The position numbers were made by a program, and so were the translations under genes. Positions 46,995 to 56,387 of a stretch of DNA of 64,000 bases are shown here, one piece after another (the first letter of the stretch is position 1; each line of letters starts with the position of its first letter). This stretch comes from a virus. The notes below the pieces were generated by a model that was given only the letters and a program-made list of their open reading frames with translations, searched no databases and was not told the origin of the DNA. The DNA is taken from the IMG/VR virus record IMGVR_UViG_3300042308_001049, positions 1 to 64,000 of that record, one strand, 5' to 3'.

Positions 46995-47289
46995 AAAGTA
47001 ATGTGGCTGAATAAAGGGTTGAGAGCTCTTAAGGCACTGGTTGAACTGCTGAAAAGCAGGAATATTGGGTCATACAGACATGTGAGGTAAAACCACCTAA
47101 ACTACAGGGTAGAATGCGCAACCTGGTAGCCTCTAGGGTCCCGTCAAGGTTATATTCATGATCTCTGCCGCGGGTGTTGGTAAGCAATCCAACCAATCGT
47201 TAACAGCAGAATTAGCTACTCTGTTGGGTTGTGGGTGAAAGGGGGCATGTCCAGGACGTATGGGTAGTCAGGATTCCCATCATTACTTT
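46995..47289 (+). ncRNA. Candidate large structured RNA, about 295 nt
   Basis: Closed by a perfect 9-bp helix AAAGTAATG (46995-47003)/CATTACTTT (47281-47289). Interior hairpins visible: CTGCT-GAAA-AGCAG, CTACAGG/CCTGGTAG, GTTGG/CCAAC, CAGCAGA/TCTGTTG. No reading frame spans it. I see no tmRNA, RNase P or group I intron signature. Lies 2 bases after tRNA-Thr and 2 bases before tRNA-Gly, so it is probably excised with the tRNAs. Confidence 0.6.
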
Positions 47290-47291
47290 AT

Positions 47292-47364
47292 GCGAAAGTA
47301 GCTCAGTTGGTAGAGCATGACCTTGCCAAGGTCAGGGTCGCCGGTTCGAATCCGGTCTTTCGCT
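47292..47364 (+). tRNA. tRNA-Gly (GCC)
   Basis: Anticodon stem GACCT/AGGTC, loop TGCCA; acceptor GCGAAAG/CTTTCGC. Confidence 0.92.
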
Positions 47365-47400
47365 CTAATTTTACCTATATGTTTCTTGATCTACGCATAT

Positions 47401-47850
47401 ATGTATATGCAAATGGATATAAATAAAATATTTAATCTATTCGATTCAACAGAATTTGATACTCCCTTAGAGCAAAAAGCTAAGGCAGCTGATGAACTTA
47501 TTTTAATTCAAGAAACCCCTATATTTTGGGTAGGGATGCTTAAAAAAATTATATTAAATAATAAAGCTTTCTACCATCAACTTAAACATCATCTTCCTGA
47601 ACAATTAATTAAAGAAATAGCTGGTTTAGATGATATAGCCGATTTAGTCACTTATTCAAGGGTGTGGTTTTATGCTTCTAAATTAAATTTAAAACGTAAA
47701 ATAGATATAGATGCTATAAAAACTTTTGCTGATGATAATTTAGTATTTGCCTTAGTTATGGCTATTAAATTCTTTGAATGTAAAGAAGAGTATGAGAAAT
47801 GTGCTCATTTAAAACAAATCCAAGATATAGTTGAGAAATTTATCAAGTAA
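47401..47850 (+). CDS. Hypothetical protein, about 149 aa
   Basis: Helical protein ending FFECKEEYEKCAHLKQIQDI, similar in spacing to a UVR (UvrB/C-binding) motif. Three in-frame ATGs at 47401, 47407 and 47413; earlier in-frame starts lie in the tRNA and are rejected. Function unknown. Confidence 0.6.
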   Translation: MYMQMDINKIFNLFDSTEFDTPLEQKAKAADELILIQETPIFWVGMLKKIILNNKAFYHQLKHHLPEQLIKEIAGLDDIADLVTYSRVWFYASKLNLKRKIDIDAIKTFADDNLVFALVMAIKFFECKEEYEKCAHLKQIQDIVEKFIK

Positions 47851-47904
47851 ACTTGATTCCAACATATATCTACATTACATTATAACCCAACAAAAATATT
47901 AAAC

Positions 47905-48078
47905 ATGAGAAATCCAGATCTAGCAGTTCAAAAACTAGAGAAACTTGAAGGCAAGTTAACCTCTATGGGTGTTTTAATTACACGCCCAACCACAACTAAA
48001 GAACAATACCAAAAACTTATTGCAGAGGCACATGATATTATCAGTGACCTTAAAATGATGGTACAACGTCAAAACTAA
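47905..48078 (+). CDS. Small helical protein, 57 aa
   Basis: Two helices separated by GVLITRPTTT (LAVQKLEKLEGKL, YQKLIAEAHDIISDL). No family recognised. Confidence 0.55.
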   Translation: MRNPDLAVQKLEKLEGKLTSMGVLITRPTTTKEQYQKLIAEAHDIISDLKMMVQRQN

Positions 48079-48093
48079 TTTTAAATAAAAGTT

Positions 48094-48864
48094 ATGAATC
48101 TTACAGCAGAACAAATCCAAAACAATTGGGAAGTATTTTTAGGACTTATTGAAGAACATATCTCTTCACCTCGTAAAGAAAAACTCCTAGACTTCTATAA
48201 TCAGTACGCTGATCGCTTAATGCTAATGCCTGCTGCCCATAAAAAAGAATACCATAATGCTTTCCCAGGTGGTTATGTAGAACATGTTATTCGTGTTGTA
48301 CGTTGTGCTCTTAAACAACATCAACTATGGGCTGATGAAGGAGTAGATACAAGTACATACACTATGGAAGAACTTGTTTTTGCTGCAATCAACCATGACC
48401 TAGGTAAGATGGGTGATGAAGAAAATGAAGCTTATATTCCCCAAACTGATGAATGGAGACGAAATAAGCTAGGTGAAGATTATATGCATAATGATAAAAT
48501 TGCATTTGCCTCAGTTCCTGACCGTGGTCTTTATCTTCTTCAATCTCATGGCATTCAATATACCTTTAATGAGATGATAGGTATTCAAACTCATGATGGT
48601 TTATATGATGAAGCAAATAAGAAGTACTTTATGGGATTCACTCCTGAGGTTAAACCGCGTACTTCACTTCCTTATATTCTCCATTTTGCTGATATGATGG
48701 CTGCTCGTATTGAGTTTGAACGTGAATGGTTACCTAAGTTTAAAAATGGAACTGCTAAAACAGCCCCAGTTAAAAAAACAACTAACACTCCTTCAGTCAC
48801 CAAGCAAAAAGCACTTAGTGGAGTTAGAAGTGAAGGATTAAAAAATCTATTAGATAGTATATGA
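48094..48864 (+). CDS. HD-domain phosphohydrolase
   Basis: 256 aa. AFPGGYVEHVIRVVRCAL and INHDLGKMG form the HD metal site (H...HD), with a later THDGLYDE and ILHFADMMAA. Fits the metal-dependent HD family also found in T4-like phages; probably hydrolyses a nucleotide or cyclic nucleotide. C-terminal tail basic and Thr-rich. ATGA coupling to the next gene. Confidence 0.85.
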   Translation: MNLTAEQIQNNWEVFLGLIEEHISSPRKEKLLDFYNQYADRLMLMPAAHKKEYHNAFPGGYVEHVIRVVRCALKQHQLWADEGVDTSTYTMEELVFAAINHDLGKMGDEENEAYIPQTDEWRRNKLGEDYMHNDKIAFASVPDRGLYLLQSHGIQYTFNEMIGIQTHDGLYDEANKKYFMGFTPEVKPRTSLPYILHFADMMAARIEFEREWLPKFKNGTAKTAPVKKTTNTPSVTKQKALSGVRSEGLKNLLDSI

Positions 48865-49154
48865 TAATTACCATTATTATACTTTTGGTTGCGGTCGTGA
48901 TCTTAGGATTCACGACCTTTAACCTTCTTAAGAAAGTTGAACGATACGAAGACGAACTTAACAAAAGACAAGAAGCTATTATCTCATACCAAGACTATAT
49001 TAATGGTTTAGGTAGTACTGTAGAATTTATGATTAAGCGGATTGATGAAGTTGATGCTAAAGGTACTTTTAAAAGTGATGATGAAGTAGGATTTTTCTTT
49101 GATCGACTTAAAATGTTAAACGATATGTTAAGACCCTATAACATAAAATTATGA
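48861..49154 (+). CDS. Membrane-anchored coiled-coil protein, 97 aa
   Basis: One N-terminal membrane helix (residues 2-24) followed by a charged coiled coil (LLKKVERYEDELNKRQ) and a small domain. Coupled to both neighbours. Function unknown. Confidence 0.65.
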   Translation: MIITIIILLVAVVILGFTTFNLLKKVERYEDELNKRQEAIISYQDYINGLGSTVEFMIKRIDEVDAKGTFKSDDEVGFFFDRLKMLNDMLRPYNIKL

Positions 49155-49873
49155 GTGAAGAAATAATCCCTAAAAAGAAAAAAGGTGTACAATACTTCAC
49201 TCAGGAAACAGAGGATGCTATTGTAAGATATAATAAAGCAACTAATACATTAGAAAAAGAAAGAATATATCATAGATATATTCATTACCCATTTTTTAAA
49301 CTTACTGAGAATATTATTCATACCTTTAAATTCTATTATACAGAAGTAGAAAATATTGAAGATCTTCAGCATGAGGTAATTACCTTTCTTCTCTCTAAAA
49401 TACATCTATACGATCAGACTAAAGGATCTAAAGCATACTCTTACTTTGGTACAATTGCAAAACGTTATTTAATTATATCCAACACACGAAACTACAAGCG
49501 TAGAATCGATAAGGCACCTGTTGAAGGATTAGATGAGAATGAAAAATTTTCTTATCAAATTGAAGAAACATTACAAGATGCTCATGATGATAAACTATCA
49601 TATTATATAGATGAGTTTACAGTGTATTGTACTGAGAATATTTTTGAGTTGTTTCCTAAAGATGAAGATGCTCAAATTGCTGATGCTATTTTAGAACTAT
49701 TCCGTAAACGTGACAGTATAGACGTTTTTAATAAGAAAGCATTATATATCTACATTAGGGAACAGATAGACGCTAAAACCCCAAAAATAACTAAAATAGC
49801 AGGACAATTATACAGTATATTTAGATCCAACTATATACATTATTTAGAACACGGTTATGTAGAGTTTAAATAA
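49151..49873 (+). CDS. 55: Late-transcription sigma factor (T4 gp55-like)
   Basis: 240 aa. ENIEDLQHEVITFLLSKI, then YDQTKGSKAYSYFGTIAKRYLI is the region-2 pattern of gp55-type sigma factors (DL.qe....l..i..fD...g.kaf.Yf..i.kr.). There is no full region 4, as in gp55. In T4 it directs host RNA polymerase to late promoters with a sliding clamp, and structural genes begin right after it here. Confidence 0.85.
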   Translation: MSEEIIPKKKKGVQYFTQETEDAIVRYNKATNTLEKERIYHRYIHYPFFKLTENIIHTFKFYYTEVENIEDLQHEVITFLLSKIHLYDQTKGSKAYSYFGTIAKRYLIISNTRNYKRRIDKAPVEGLDENEKFSYQIEETLQDAHDDKLSYYIDEFTVYCTENIFELFPKDEDAQIADAILELFRKRDSIDVFNKKALYIYIREQIDAKTPKITKIAGQLYSIFRSNYIHYLEHGYVEFK

Positions 49874-49876
49874 ATA

Positions 49877-49884
49877 TATTTATA
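49877..49884 (+). promoter_or_regulatory. TATTTATA motif, possible late promoter
   Basis: TATTTATA between the sigma gene and the first baseplate-region gene, 3 bases before the ATG. Confidence 0.35.
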
Positions 49885-49887
49885 ACC

Positions 49888-50223
49888 ATGAGCCAGTTTG
49901 ATAAAACCGTATTTGGTAAAAAGAAATTCTCTGATTTATTAGAGGAAATCTATGACAATCAAAAGAAAAAAGATAAGCAAATAAATGCTCTTATCAATGA
50001 ACTAAAACCTATGATTGAAGAAATAGGTGACGCTACTCTCTTAGTTCCCTTAATTAAAGAATACCTAGAAATGGGCATCAAAAATGATGACCTATTAATT
50101 AAAATGGCTGCCCTAGCACAACGTGCAATGAATAGTGAAGCAACTGATGCTGGCTTAGGAATTTCAGACGAAGAAAAACAACAATTACTTGATGAGATAA
50201 GTAAGTTTAAATCTGAGGAGTAA
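49888..50223 (+). CDS. Hypothetical protein, 111 aa
   Basis: Acidic helical protein starting MSQFDKTVFGKKKFSDLLEEI. Between the sigma factor and the baseplate genes; TAATG into the next gene. No family recognised. Confidence 0.65.
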   Translation: MSQFDKTVFGKKKFSDLLEEIYDNQKKKDKQINALINELKPMIEEIGDATLLVPLIKEYLEMGIKNDDLLIKMAALAQRAMNSEATDAGLGISDEEKQQLLDEISKFKSEE

Positions 50224-51422
50224 TGGCTAAAACAAATAGGTCAGGTGGTGTTTTAGGGGCTTTACTTGATAAGTCTAGATTTTCTATAGCTTTTCCTGTT
50301 CAAAATGTAGGTAGAGTAGTTAGCATAGTATTAGATGAGACTCATCCGCGTTGGAAAGAACTTGGTGAATGGAATGGTTTAGGTACAATTGAATATGTTT
50401 TAGTTGACCAACCTGTATCTCCAAACCAATCTTATCCTACAGCTAAACCCTATGATCCTTCTACTAGGAATTTACCTTTAATAAATGAGATAGTATTTAT
50501 CTCTTCTTTCCCAAATACTGATATAGGTGAATTTGCTTCATCTAAGACAGCTTATTATATGAGTGTTGTGGGTATTTGGAATCATCCCCACCATAATGCT
50601 TTTCCTCAAAACTCTAATATATTACCTCCCTCACAACAAAAAGATTATGTTGAGACAGAGTTAGGTAGTGTAAGAAGAGTAACAGATCAATCTACTGAGA
50701 TATTTTTAGGAAGAACATTTGTTGAAAGAGGGAATATACATCCACTCTTACCATTTGAAGGAGATAGAATTTTTGAGGGTAGGTGGGGTAATTCAATCCG
50801 TTTAGGATCTACTGTTAAAAATACTCCTAATACATGGTCTTCTATAGGAACTAATGGCGACCCTATTACTATTATTCGTAATGGTCAAGGTAATCAAACA
50901 GATGAAGGATGGATTCCAACTATAGAAGATATTAATAATGATGATACTTCTATATATTTTACTAGTACTCAAAAAATACCTTTAAAAGCCTCTAGTACTT
51001 CTTACTCTAGTTATACTTCTAATCCACCAACCCAACCTAATGAGTACTCTGGTAAACAGCTTATTCTAAACTCAGGCCGTTTAGTATTTAATACTACAGA
51101 AGATCATTTACTTTTATCATCAACTAAAACTGTAAATATCAATGCTTTAAACAGTTTCAATGTTGACTCACCACAGTCAGTGATTCAATCCAATAGCGTG
51201 TTATTAGGTGGGGCTAATGCGGTACAACCATTACTTTACGGTGATACTACTATAACTCTTTTAACTCAATTAGTAGACCAATTATCTCTTTTAAGTGCAA
51301 CTTTAACAAATATCCCAGTTTCTACAGTTGCATCAGCAGCTGGTCAGTTTATAACTTATTTAACTACCTTAAAGGTTCAATTAGAGACTACAACTAAATC
51401 GAATATAAGTAAAACTCTGTAA
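50223..51422 (+). CDS. Gp5-like baseplate hub structural protein
   Basis: 399 aa. VGRVVSIVLDETHPRWKELG is an OB-fold opening, and FEGDRIFEGRWGNSIRLGST is the sequence typical of phage gp5/VgrG-type proteins. The C-terminal part shows short beta repeats (LVFNTTEDHLLLSSTKTVNI) like the gp5 needle. No lysozyme domain is seen, unlike T4 gp5. Likely part of the tail tip. Confidence 0.75.
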   Translation: MAKTNRSGGVLGALLDKSRFSIAFPVQNVGRVVSIVLDETHPRWKELGEWNGLGTIEYVLVDQPVSPNQSYPTAKPYDPSTRNLPLINEIVFISSFPNTDIGEFASSKTAYYMSVVGIWNHPHHNAFPQNSNILPPSQQKDYVETELGSVRRVTDQSTEIFLGRTFVERGNIHPLLPFEGDRIFEGRWGNSIRLGSTVKNTPNTWSSIGTNGDPITIIRNGQGNQTDEGWIPTIEDINNDDTSIYFTSTQKIPLKASSTSYSSYTSNPPTQPNEYSGKQLILNSGRLVFNTTEDHLLLSSTKTVNINALNSFNVDSPQSVIQSNSVLLGGANAVQPLLYGDTTITLLTQLVDQLSLLSATLTNIPVSTVASAAGQFITYLTTLKVQLETTTKSNISKTL

Positions 51423-52264
51423 TGGCTGGGATTGATATAACTTCTATACAAAATGCTATCTCTGATCCTAAATCAGCTTTAGTAAAATTGTCTTTACTAT
51501 TAATTAAAAAAACATCAGATAACGAGAATTTAATTAAATTACCTTTAGAAAATTTACTAAAACAAATCCCAACAGACGGCACTTGCCCAGATCCTCAAAC
51601 ACTACAAAATATTATAGACAAACGAAACAATATTGTAGAGTTTCTAAATAAATTTAGTACATTTTTAGATACTGTAATTTTTACATATACTGGAGTTAGT
51701 GTTGCTTTTGATGTTGCTTTATCTACTATAACTGGGTTGAAATTAACTAAAACCACAGCTTCAGGTGGAGTAAAAATTTTACCCACAGCACCCGGTTTTG
51801 TTACTGCTCTTTTAAGTGATTTAGGTGATTTAACAGATAATTTAACTTATAATTCTTTAGGTGAATCTAAATTAGTTAAAAGAAAACAAGACCTAGATAC
51901 TTTAGCAATTGCTTTAAATATAGTATCTTCTTTTGTAAAAAATGTAGTGACTATTTTAAATTCTTTAGACGCGGCACTTTCATTATGTTTACAACCAAAC
52001 CAAACTCTAAATCCTGTAAGTGATAATCTTCAAAAAATATTAACAGATAATCAACAATCTGTAGATAATTCAACTTATCAAGGTTTTATATTCAAAATAG
52101 AAGAAGTACCTTTCAGCTCTACTGTTACTCGTAGAAAAGCAGTTGCATTTAATCAATCCGGTATTCCTTTAATAGAGACACCTCTATCGTTTACAACTAA
52201 CGATCGAACATTAATTGATGAACTTAAATTAATTATTGACAGAGACAATTTAAAAGCCTACTAA
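51422..52264 (+). CDS. Probable baseplate structural protein, 280 aa
   Basis: Helical N-terminus (ALVKLSLLLIKKTSDNENL) and a Thr-rich middle, then FIFKIEEVPFSSTVTRRKAVAF resembling structural beta domains. TAATG coupling to the gp5-like gene. No specific family. Confidence 0.6.
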   Translation: MAGIDITSIQNAISDPKSALVKLSLLLIKKTSDNENLIKLPLENLLKQIPTDGTCPDPQTLQNIIDKRNNIVEFLNKFSTFLDTVIFTYTGVSVAFDVALSTITGLKLTKTTASGGVKILPTAPGFVTALLSDLGDLTDNLTYNSLGESKLVKRKQDLDTLAIALNIVSSFVKNVVTILNSLDAALSLCLQPNQTLNPVSDNLQKILTDNQQSVDNSTYQGFIFKIEEVPFSSTVTRRKAVAFNQSGIPLIETPLSFTTNDRTLIDELKLIIDRDNLKAY

Positions 52265-52270
52265 ATTCAA

Positions 52271-52278
52271 TATTTATA
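52271..52278 (+). promoter_or_regulatory. TATTTATA motif, possible late promoter
   Basis: TATTTATA 4 bases before the ATG of the 52283 gene. Confidence 0.35.
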
Positions 52279-52282
52279 ACAG

Positions 52283-52651
52283 ATGAAACCAAGTGAATTA
52301 AAATCATTTATCAAAGACGCAGTTAGAGAAGCTATCCAAGAGGAACTAAAAGATATCCTTTTGGAAGCAGTTCGTGCACCTAAAACACAAGTGGTTGAAT
52401 CATATACTCAACCAATTCAACCTCAACCAAGTACTACATCAGCAACTGATAAAAGAGCTATGATGGAAAGTATTATGGGCGATATGAGAAGAGGACAAGA
52501 TACTCTTTCATTTAACTCAATGGATGCTAGAGGAATGGGTATGAATCAAACTACAATGCAAGTACCTTCAGGTGCTATGCCTGGTAGTGATTTACCAGCA
52601 GGTAATGTTGGTTTAGATATGATTATGGGATTAATGAAAGGAGGTAAGTAA
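52283..52651 (+). CDS. Hypothetical structural-region protein, 122 aa
   Basis: N-terminal charged helix (LKSFIKDAVREAIQEELKDI), Pro/Gln linker and a Met/Gly-rich C-terminus (MGDMRRGQ, GLDMIMGLMKGG). TAATG into the gp25-like gene. Possibly a baseplate accessory. Confidence 0.6.
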   Translation: MKPSELKSFIKDAVREAIQEELKDILLEAVRAPKTQVVESYTQPIQPQPSTTSATDKRAMMESIMGDMRRGQDTLSFNSMDARGMGMNQTTMQVPSGAMPGSDLPAGNVGLDMIMGLMKGGK

Positions 52652-53058
52652 TGGCATTTGGAGCACAAAAGATATTTCCAATTGATACCAAACCAGGAAC
52701 AGCTGTTGGTGTTGCTATTCCTTTTAATGCTCCAGGTGTTTTTTATTCTACCTATACCACAAAAGACGCTATAAGAAATAATCTTATAAATTTTTTTCTA
52801 ACTAACCCACCCGAAAGATATCTTAACCCTACATTTGGCTCAGGTTTAAGAGCTTTTATTTTTGAACAAATTACTACTGGTAATTTAGATGGTCTTAAAG
52901 AGAATATTCAATCACAACTATCTCGTTTTTTTCCTAATGTACTTGTAGCTAGTTTAGATATATTTCAAGACCCAGACACTAATACTATAACAGTATCCTT
53001 AACTTACAATGTTATAGATACCGCTATATCAGACGAAATTCAAATAGCATTCAACTAA
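52651..53058 (+). CDS. 25: Baseplate wedge protein gp25
   Basis: 135 aa, typical for gp25/GpW. YTTKDAIRNNLINFFLTNPPERYLNPTFG is the GPW_gp25 signature (..R.ni..iLlT.pGeR...P.fG), followed by LRAFIFEQIT and an LSRFFPNV helix. In T4 it joins the wedge to the tail sheath. Confidence 0.92.
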   Translation: MAFGAQKIFPIDTKPGTAVGVAIPFNAPGVFYSTYTTKDAIRNNLINFFLTNPPERYLNPTFGSGLRAFIFEQITTGNLDGLKENIQSQLSRFFPNVLVASLDIFQDPDTNTITVSLTYNVIDTAISDEIQIAFN

Positions 53059-54923
53059 TGGCCGTAAGACGTAACATACAGTATATAAACAAGGATTTTA
53101 CCGAGTTAAGAGCGAGTTTAATTAACTACGCTCGTACTTATTTCCCTACAACCTACAATGACTTTTCTCCAGCATCACCAGGTATGATGTTTATGGAAAT
53201 GGCAGCTTATGTAGGTGATATTATGTCTTTCTATTTGGATAACCAAATCCAAGAGACATACTTACAGTATGCCCGTCAAACAAATAATTTATATGAGTTA
53301 GCTTATATGTTTGGTTATAAACCAAATGTAACTCAAGTTGCTACAGTTGATATTGAATTTTACCAACAAGTCCCAGCAACAGGATTTATAGGATCTCAAT
53401 CTCCAGACTTTAGCTATGCTTTATCAATACCAGCTAATACTGTAATATCTTCTACACCTCCTAATAGTGTCTCTTTTATTATAGAAGACCCAGTTGATTT
53501 TAGTGTTTCATCTTCAGGTGACCCTACAGAAGTAACAGTTTATCAAGTATCAAGTGGAGGTTTAGTAGTGGACTATTTCTTATTAAGAAAAGTTCGTAAA
53601 GCTATATCCTCTACTATTAATACTACCTCATTCTCATTTGGGGCTCCTCAACAGTTTGCTACAGTAGAAATAAATTCACCTAACATAGTAGGTATTTTAG
53701 ATATAGTAGATAGTAATGGAAATGTCTGGTATGAAGTAGATTATTTAGCTCAAGATACTGTTTTTGACTCTATCAAGAATACTAATGTAAATGATCCTAA
53801 CCTATCACAGTACCAAGGTGATACCCCATTCCTTTTACAATTAAAACAAGTACAAAGAAGATTTACAACTCGTTTCTTAAACAGTACTACTCTCCAACTA
53901 CAATTCGGAGCTGGAACCTCAGCTGATACTGATGAGGAAATTTTACCTAACCCAGATAATGTTGGTTTAGGTTTACCGTTTGAGATTGATAAATTAACAA
54001 CAGCATTTGCTCCTTCAAACTTTGTATTTACTAAAACATATGGTATAGCCCCATCAAATACCACTTTAACTGTTAGATACTTAACAGGTGGAGGAGTCTC
54101 AGCCAATGTACCAGCTAATACAATTACGTCAATTACAAGCGGTACTCCCCAATTTTTAAATAATAATTTAAATACTAATACAGCCAATTATATATTTGGA
54201 ACTTTAGCTGTTAACAATTTAGCAGCAGCTGATGGGGGTGGTGATGGAGACACAGCTGAAGAGATTAGACAAAATGCTTCAGCAAACTTTGCAACTCAAT
54301 TGCGTAACGTAACTCAAGATGATTATTTAGTAAGAGCACTTTCAATACCTTCTAAATTTGGAGTAATAGCTAAAGCCTATATAGAACCTACAAAAGCTCA
54401 ATCAGTACAATCCGGAGCTGCAGCTTCTGTACTTGATTTGTATGTTCTTTCTTTTGATATTAATAGTAAACTAAGAACAGCCTCAGTAGCTCTTAAACAA
54501 AATCTATCTACTTACCTTTCTCAATATAGAATGGTAAATGATTCAATCAATATTAAAGACGCATTTATTATTAATATCGGGGTTAATTTTGATATTATAG
54601 TACTTCCAAACTTCAACTCAAATGAAGTACTAACTAGATGTATTTTGGCTATGCAAGATTTTTTTGCTATTAAGAACTGGCAGATTAATGAACCTATTAT
54701 TCTAAGAGATTTATATGTTATCTTAGATGAAATTGAAGGAGTGCAAACTGTTAAAAATATTACAATATCAAATAAAGTAGGTGTTAATTTAGGATACTCT
54801 GAGTTTGCTTATGACATTCCCGGAGCTACAGTTAATAATGTAGTTTATCCATCAATAGATCCTATGATTTTTGAAGTAAAATATCCTAATACTGATATTC
54901 AAGGTAGAGTAGTAAACTTATAA
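53058..54923 (+). CDS. 6: Baseplate wedge protein gp6
   Basis: 621 aa, close to T4 gp6 (660 aa). INKDFTELRASLINYARTYFP, SPASPGMMFMEMAAYVGDI and YLDNQIQETYLQYARQTNN are the N-terminal gp6 hallmarks. The C-terminal half holds the gpJ-like segment (EEIRQNASANFATQLRNVTQ; ILDEIEGVQTV). It forms the core ring of the baseplate. Overlaps the gp25 gene by TAATG. Confidence 0.92.
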   Translation: MAVRRNIQYINKDFTELRASLINYARTYFPTTYNDFSPASPGMMFMEMAAYVGDIMSFYLDNQIQETYLQYARQTNNLYELAYMFGYKPNVTQVATVDIEFYQQVPATGFIGSQSPDFSYALSIPANTVISSTPPNSVSFIIEDPVDFSVSSSGDPTEVTVYQVSSGGLVVDYFLLRKVRKAISSTINTTSFSFGAPQQFATVEINSPNIVGILDIVDSNGNVWYEVDYLAQDTVFDSIKNTNVNDPNLSQYQGDTPFLLQLKQVQRRFTTRFLNSTTLQLQFGAGTSADTDEEILPNPDNVGLGLPFEIDKLTTAFAPSNFVFTKTYGIAPSNTTLTVRYLTGGGVSANVPANTITSITSGTPQFLNNNLNTNTANYIFGTLAVNNLAAADGGGDGDTAEEIRQNASANFATQLRNVTQDDYLVRALSIPSKFGVIAKAYIEPTKAQSVQSGAAASVLDLYVLSFDINSKLRTASVALKQNLSTYLSQYRMVNDSINIKDAFIINIGVNFDIIVLPNFNSNEVLTRCILAMQDFFAIKNWQINEPIILRDLYVILDEIEGVQTVKNITISNKVGVNLGYSEFAYDIPGATVNNVVYPSIDPMIFEVKYPNTDIQGRVVNL

Positions 54924-54927
54924 GACA

Positions 54928-56031
54928 ATGGCTGTATATAAAATTTTCCCAGAAAAAGACGCTACTATATATTCGTTGTTCCCAACAATGAATACTGGTA
55001 TTGATGAAATCTTAGATATTTCAAATTTAAATTTTTCAATTAGTAGTAACGCTCAAGTAGCTAGATATTTAATTAAATTTAATCAAGAACAACTTAATAA
55101 TGCTGTTAATAATTTAGCAGATGGGGCTCAATGGGATGCTGATTTAAGATGTTTCATAGCTACTGCTCAAGGTATCAATATAGACTCTTATTTAGAAGTT
55201 TACCCAGTCTCTGGATCTTGGGGTATGGGTACTGGGAAATATTTGGACCAACCTATAGTAACTAATGGTACAAGCTGGCAGTGGAGAACTTTTGAAGGTG
55301 GGATAGCATGGGCTACATCATCTGCAAATCCCAATGTTACAGCTTCATACTCTGGGTCTAATTATGGAGGAGGTAACTGGTATGGCACCCCATCAGCAAA
55401 TCAAGAATTTACTTATAATTCAGATAAAGACTTAAAAGTATCTGTCACTGATTTTATTGACACTTGGTATAGTGGTACTATATCTAATGATGGATTTATA
55501 GTAAAGTGGGAAGATATTATAGAATTTAATCAAAATTTAAATGTACAACCTGTCCTACAGTACTACTCAATGGACACTCATACAATCTATCCTCCATGTA
55601 TAGATTTTAAATGGAATGATTTTACTTATAATACTTCATCTAATATACCATTATTAACAACCCCTCAAGCTTATCTTTCTATAGCAAATAATAATGGATT
55701 TTTCTATAGCCAAAGTGTTCAAGAATTTAGAGTAGATTGTCGTCCTCAATATCCACCTATTGTTTTTCAAACAGCCTCTATCTATACTCAAAACTATTAC
55801 TTACCTACAGCCTCATATTGGGCTATTAAGGATTTAGATACAAATGAGTATGTTATAGATTTTGATTCAACTTATACTAAATTAAGTGCTGATACTACTT
55901 CTAGTCTTTTCACAGTGTATATGAATGGTCTACAACCTGAGAGATATTATACAATCCTAATTCAAACTACTATTGGAGGAACAACTCAGGTGATAGATAG
56001 TAATTATAACTTTAAGGTTATTAATGGATAA
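54928..56031 (+). CDS. DNRLRE/CBM-like baseplate-associated protein
   Basis: 367 aa. KDATIYSLFPTMNTGIDEILDI is the KDA.i.s..p..N.g....l.i strand pattern of DNRLRE-type carbohydrate-binding modules; the C-terminal third looks like a fibronectin-type beta domain. Between gp6 and a large wedge protein, so it is probably on the baseplate. Ligand unknown. Confidence 0.55.
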   Translation: MAVYKIFPEKDATIYSLFPTMNTGIDEILDISNLNFSISSNAQVARYLIKFNQEQLNNAVNNLADGAQWDADLRCFIATAQGINIDSYLEVYPVSGSWGMGTGKYLDQPIVTNGTSWQWRTFEGGIAWATSSANPNVTASYSGSNYGGGNWYGTPSANQEFTYNSDKDLKVSVTDFIDTWYSGTISNDGFIVKWEDIIEFNQNLNVQPVLQYYSMDTHTIYPPCIDFKWNDFTYNTSSNIPLLTTPQAYLSIANNNGFFYSQSVQEFRVDCRPQYPPIVFQTASIYTQNYYLPTASYWAIKDLDTNEYVIDFDSTYTKLSADTTSSLFTVYMNGLQPERYYTILIQTTIGGTTQVIDSNYNFKVING

Positions 56032-56387
56032 TGGCTCAACAGGTAACTTTAACTAAACAAGTCTATGATAAGAATCAATACCAAAAGGTAATTGATACTT
56101 CATTTACCCAACTTGTTCAACCTACTACAACTACTACTGATTCTGCTTTACCTTCAGTAGACCAATTCTTTGATTATTATAATCAATTATTTTTTGATAT
56201 ACCTAAATTTGGAGAAATAAATTCTCATGAGTATCTTATCAAGACTAGCCAAGAATACATTGGTACTTCAAATATAGTAAATGATGAAATTCAAGCGCTA
56301 ATTAATGAAATAACAGAGTTAAGACAAGAAAATTTAGAATTACAACAACAATTGTTTACCACAGTCCAAAATACAAGTAATGGCTAA
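56031..56387 (+). CDS. Small coiled-coil structural protein, 118 aa
   Basis: Thr-rich N-terminal half and a C-terminal coiled coil (IQALINEITELRQENLELQ). Overlaps neighbours by 1 and 8 bases. Perhaps a baseplate assembly factor. Confidence 0.6.
   Translation: MAQQVTLTKQVYDKNQYQKVIDTSFTQLVQPTTTTTDSALPSVDQFFDYYNQLFFDIPKFGEINSHEYLIKTSQEYIGTSNIVNDEIQALINEITELRQENLELQQQLFTTVQNTSNG

Noticed and set aside
46995-47289. Group I intron, tmRNA or RNase P in the 295-nt RNA
   Set aside because: No matching core motifs and the flanking tRNAs are intact, so there is no split host gene.
47317-47400. Upstream extension of the 47401 gene
   Set aside because: The extra codons lie in tRNA-Gly.
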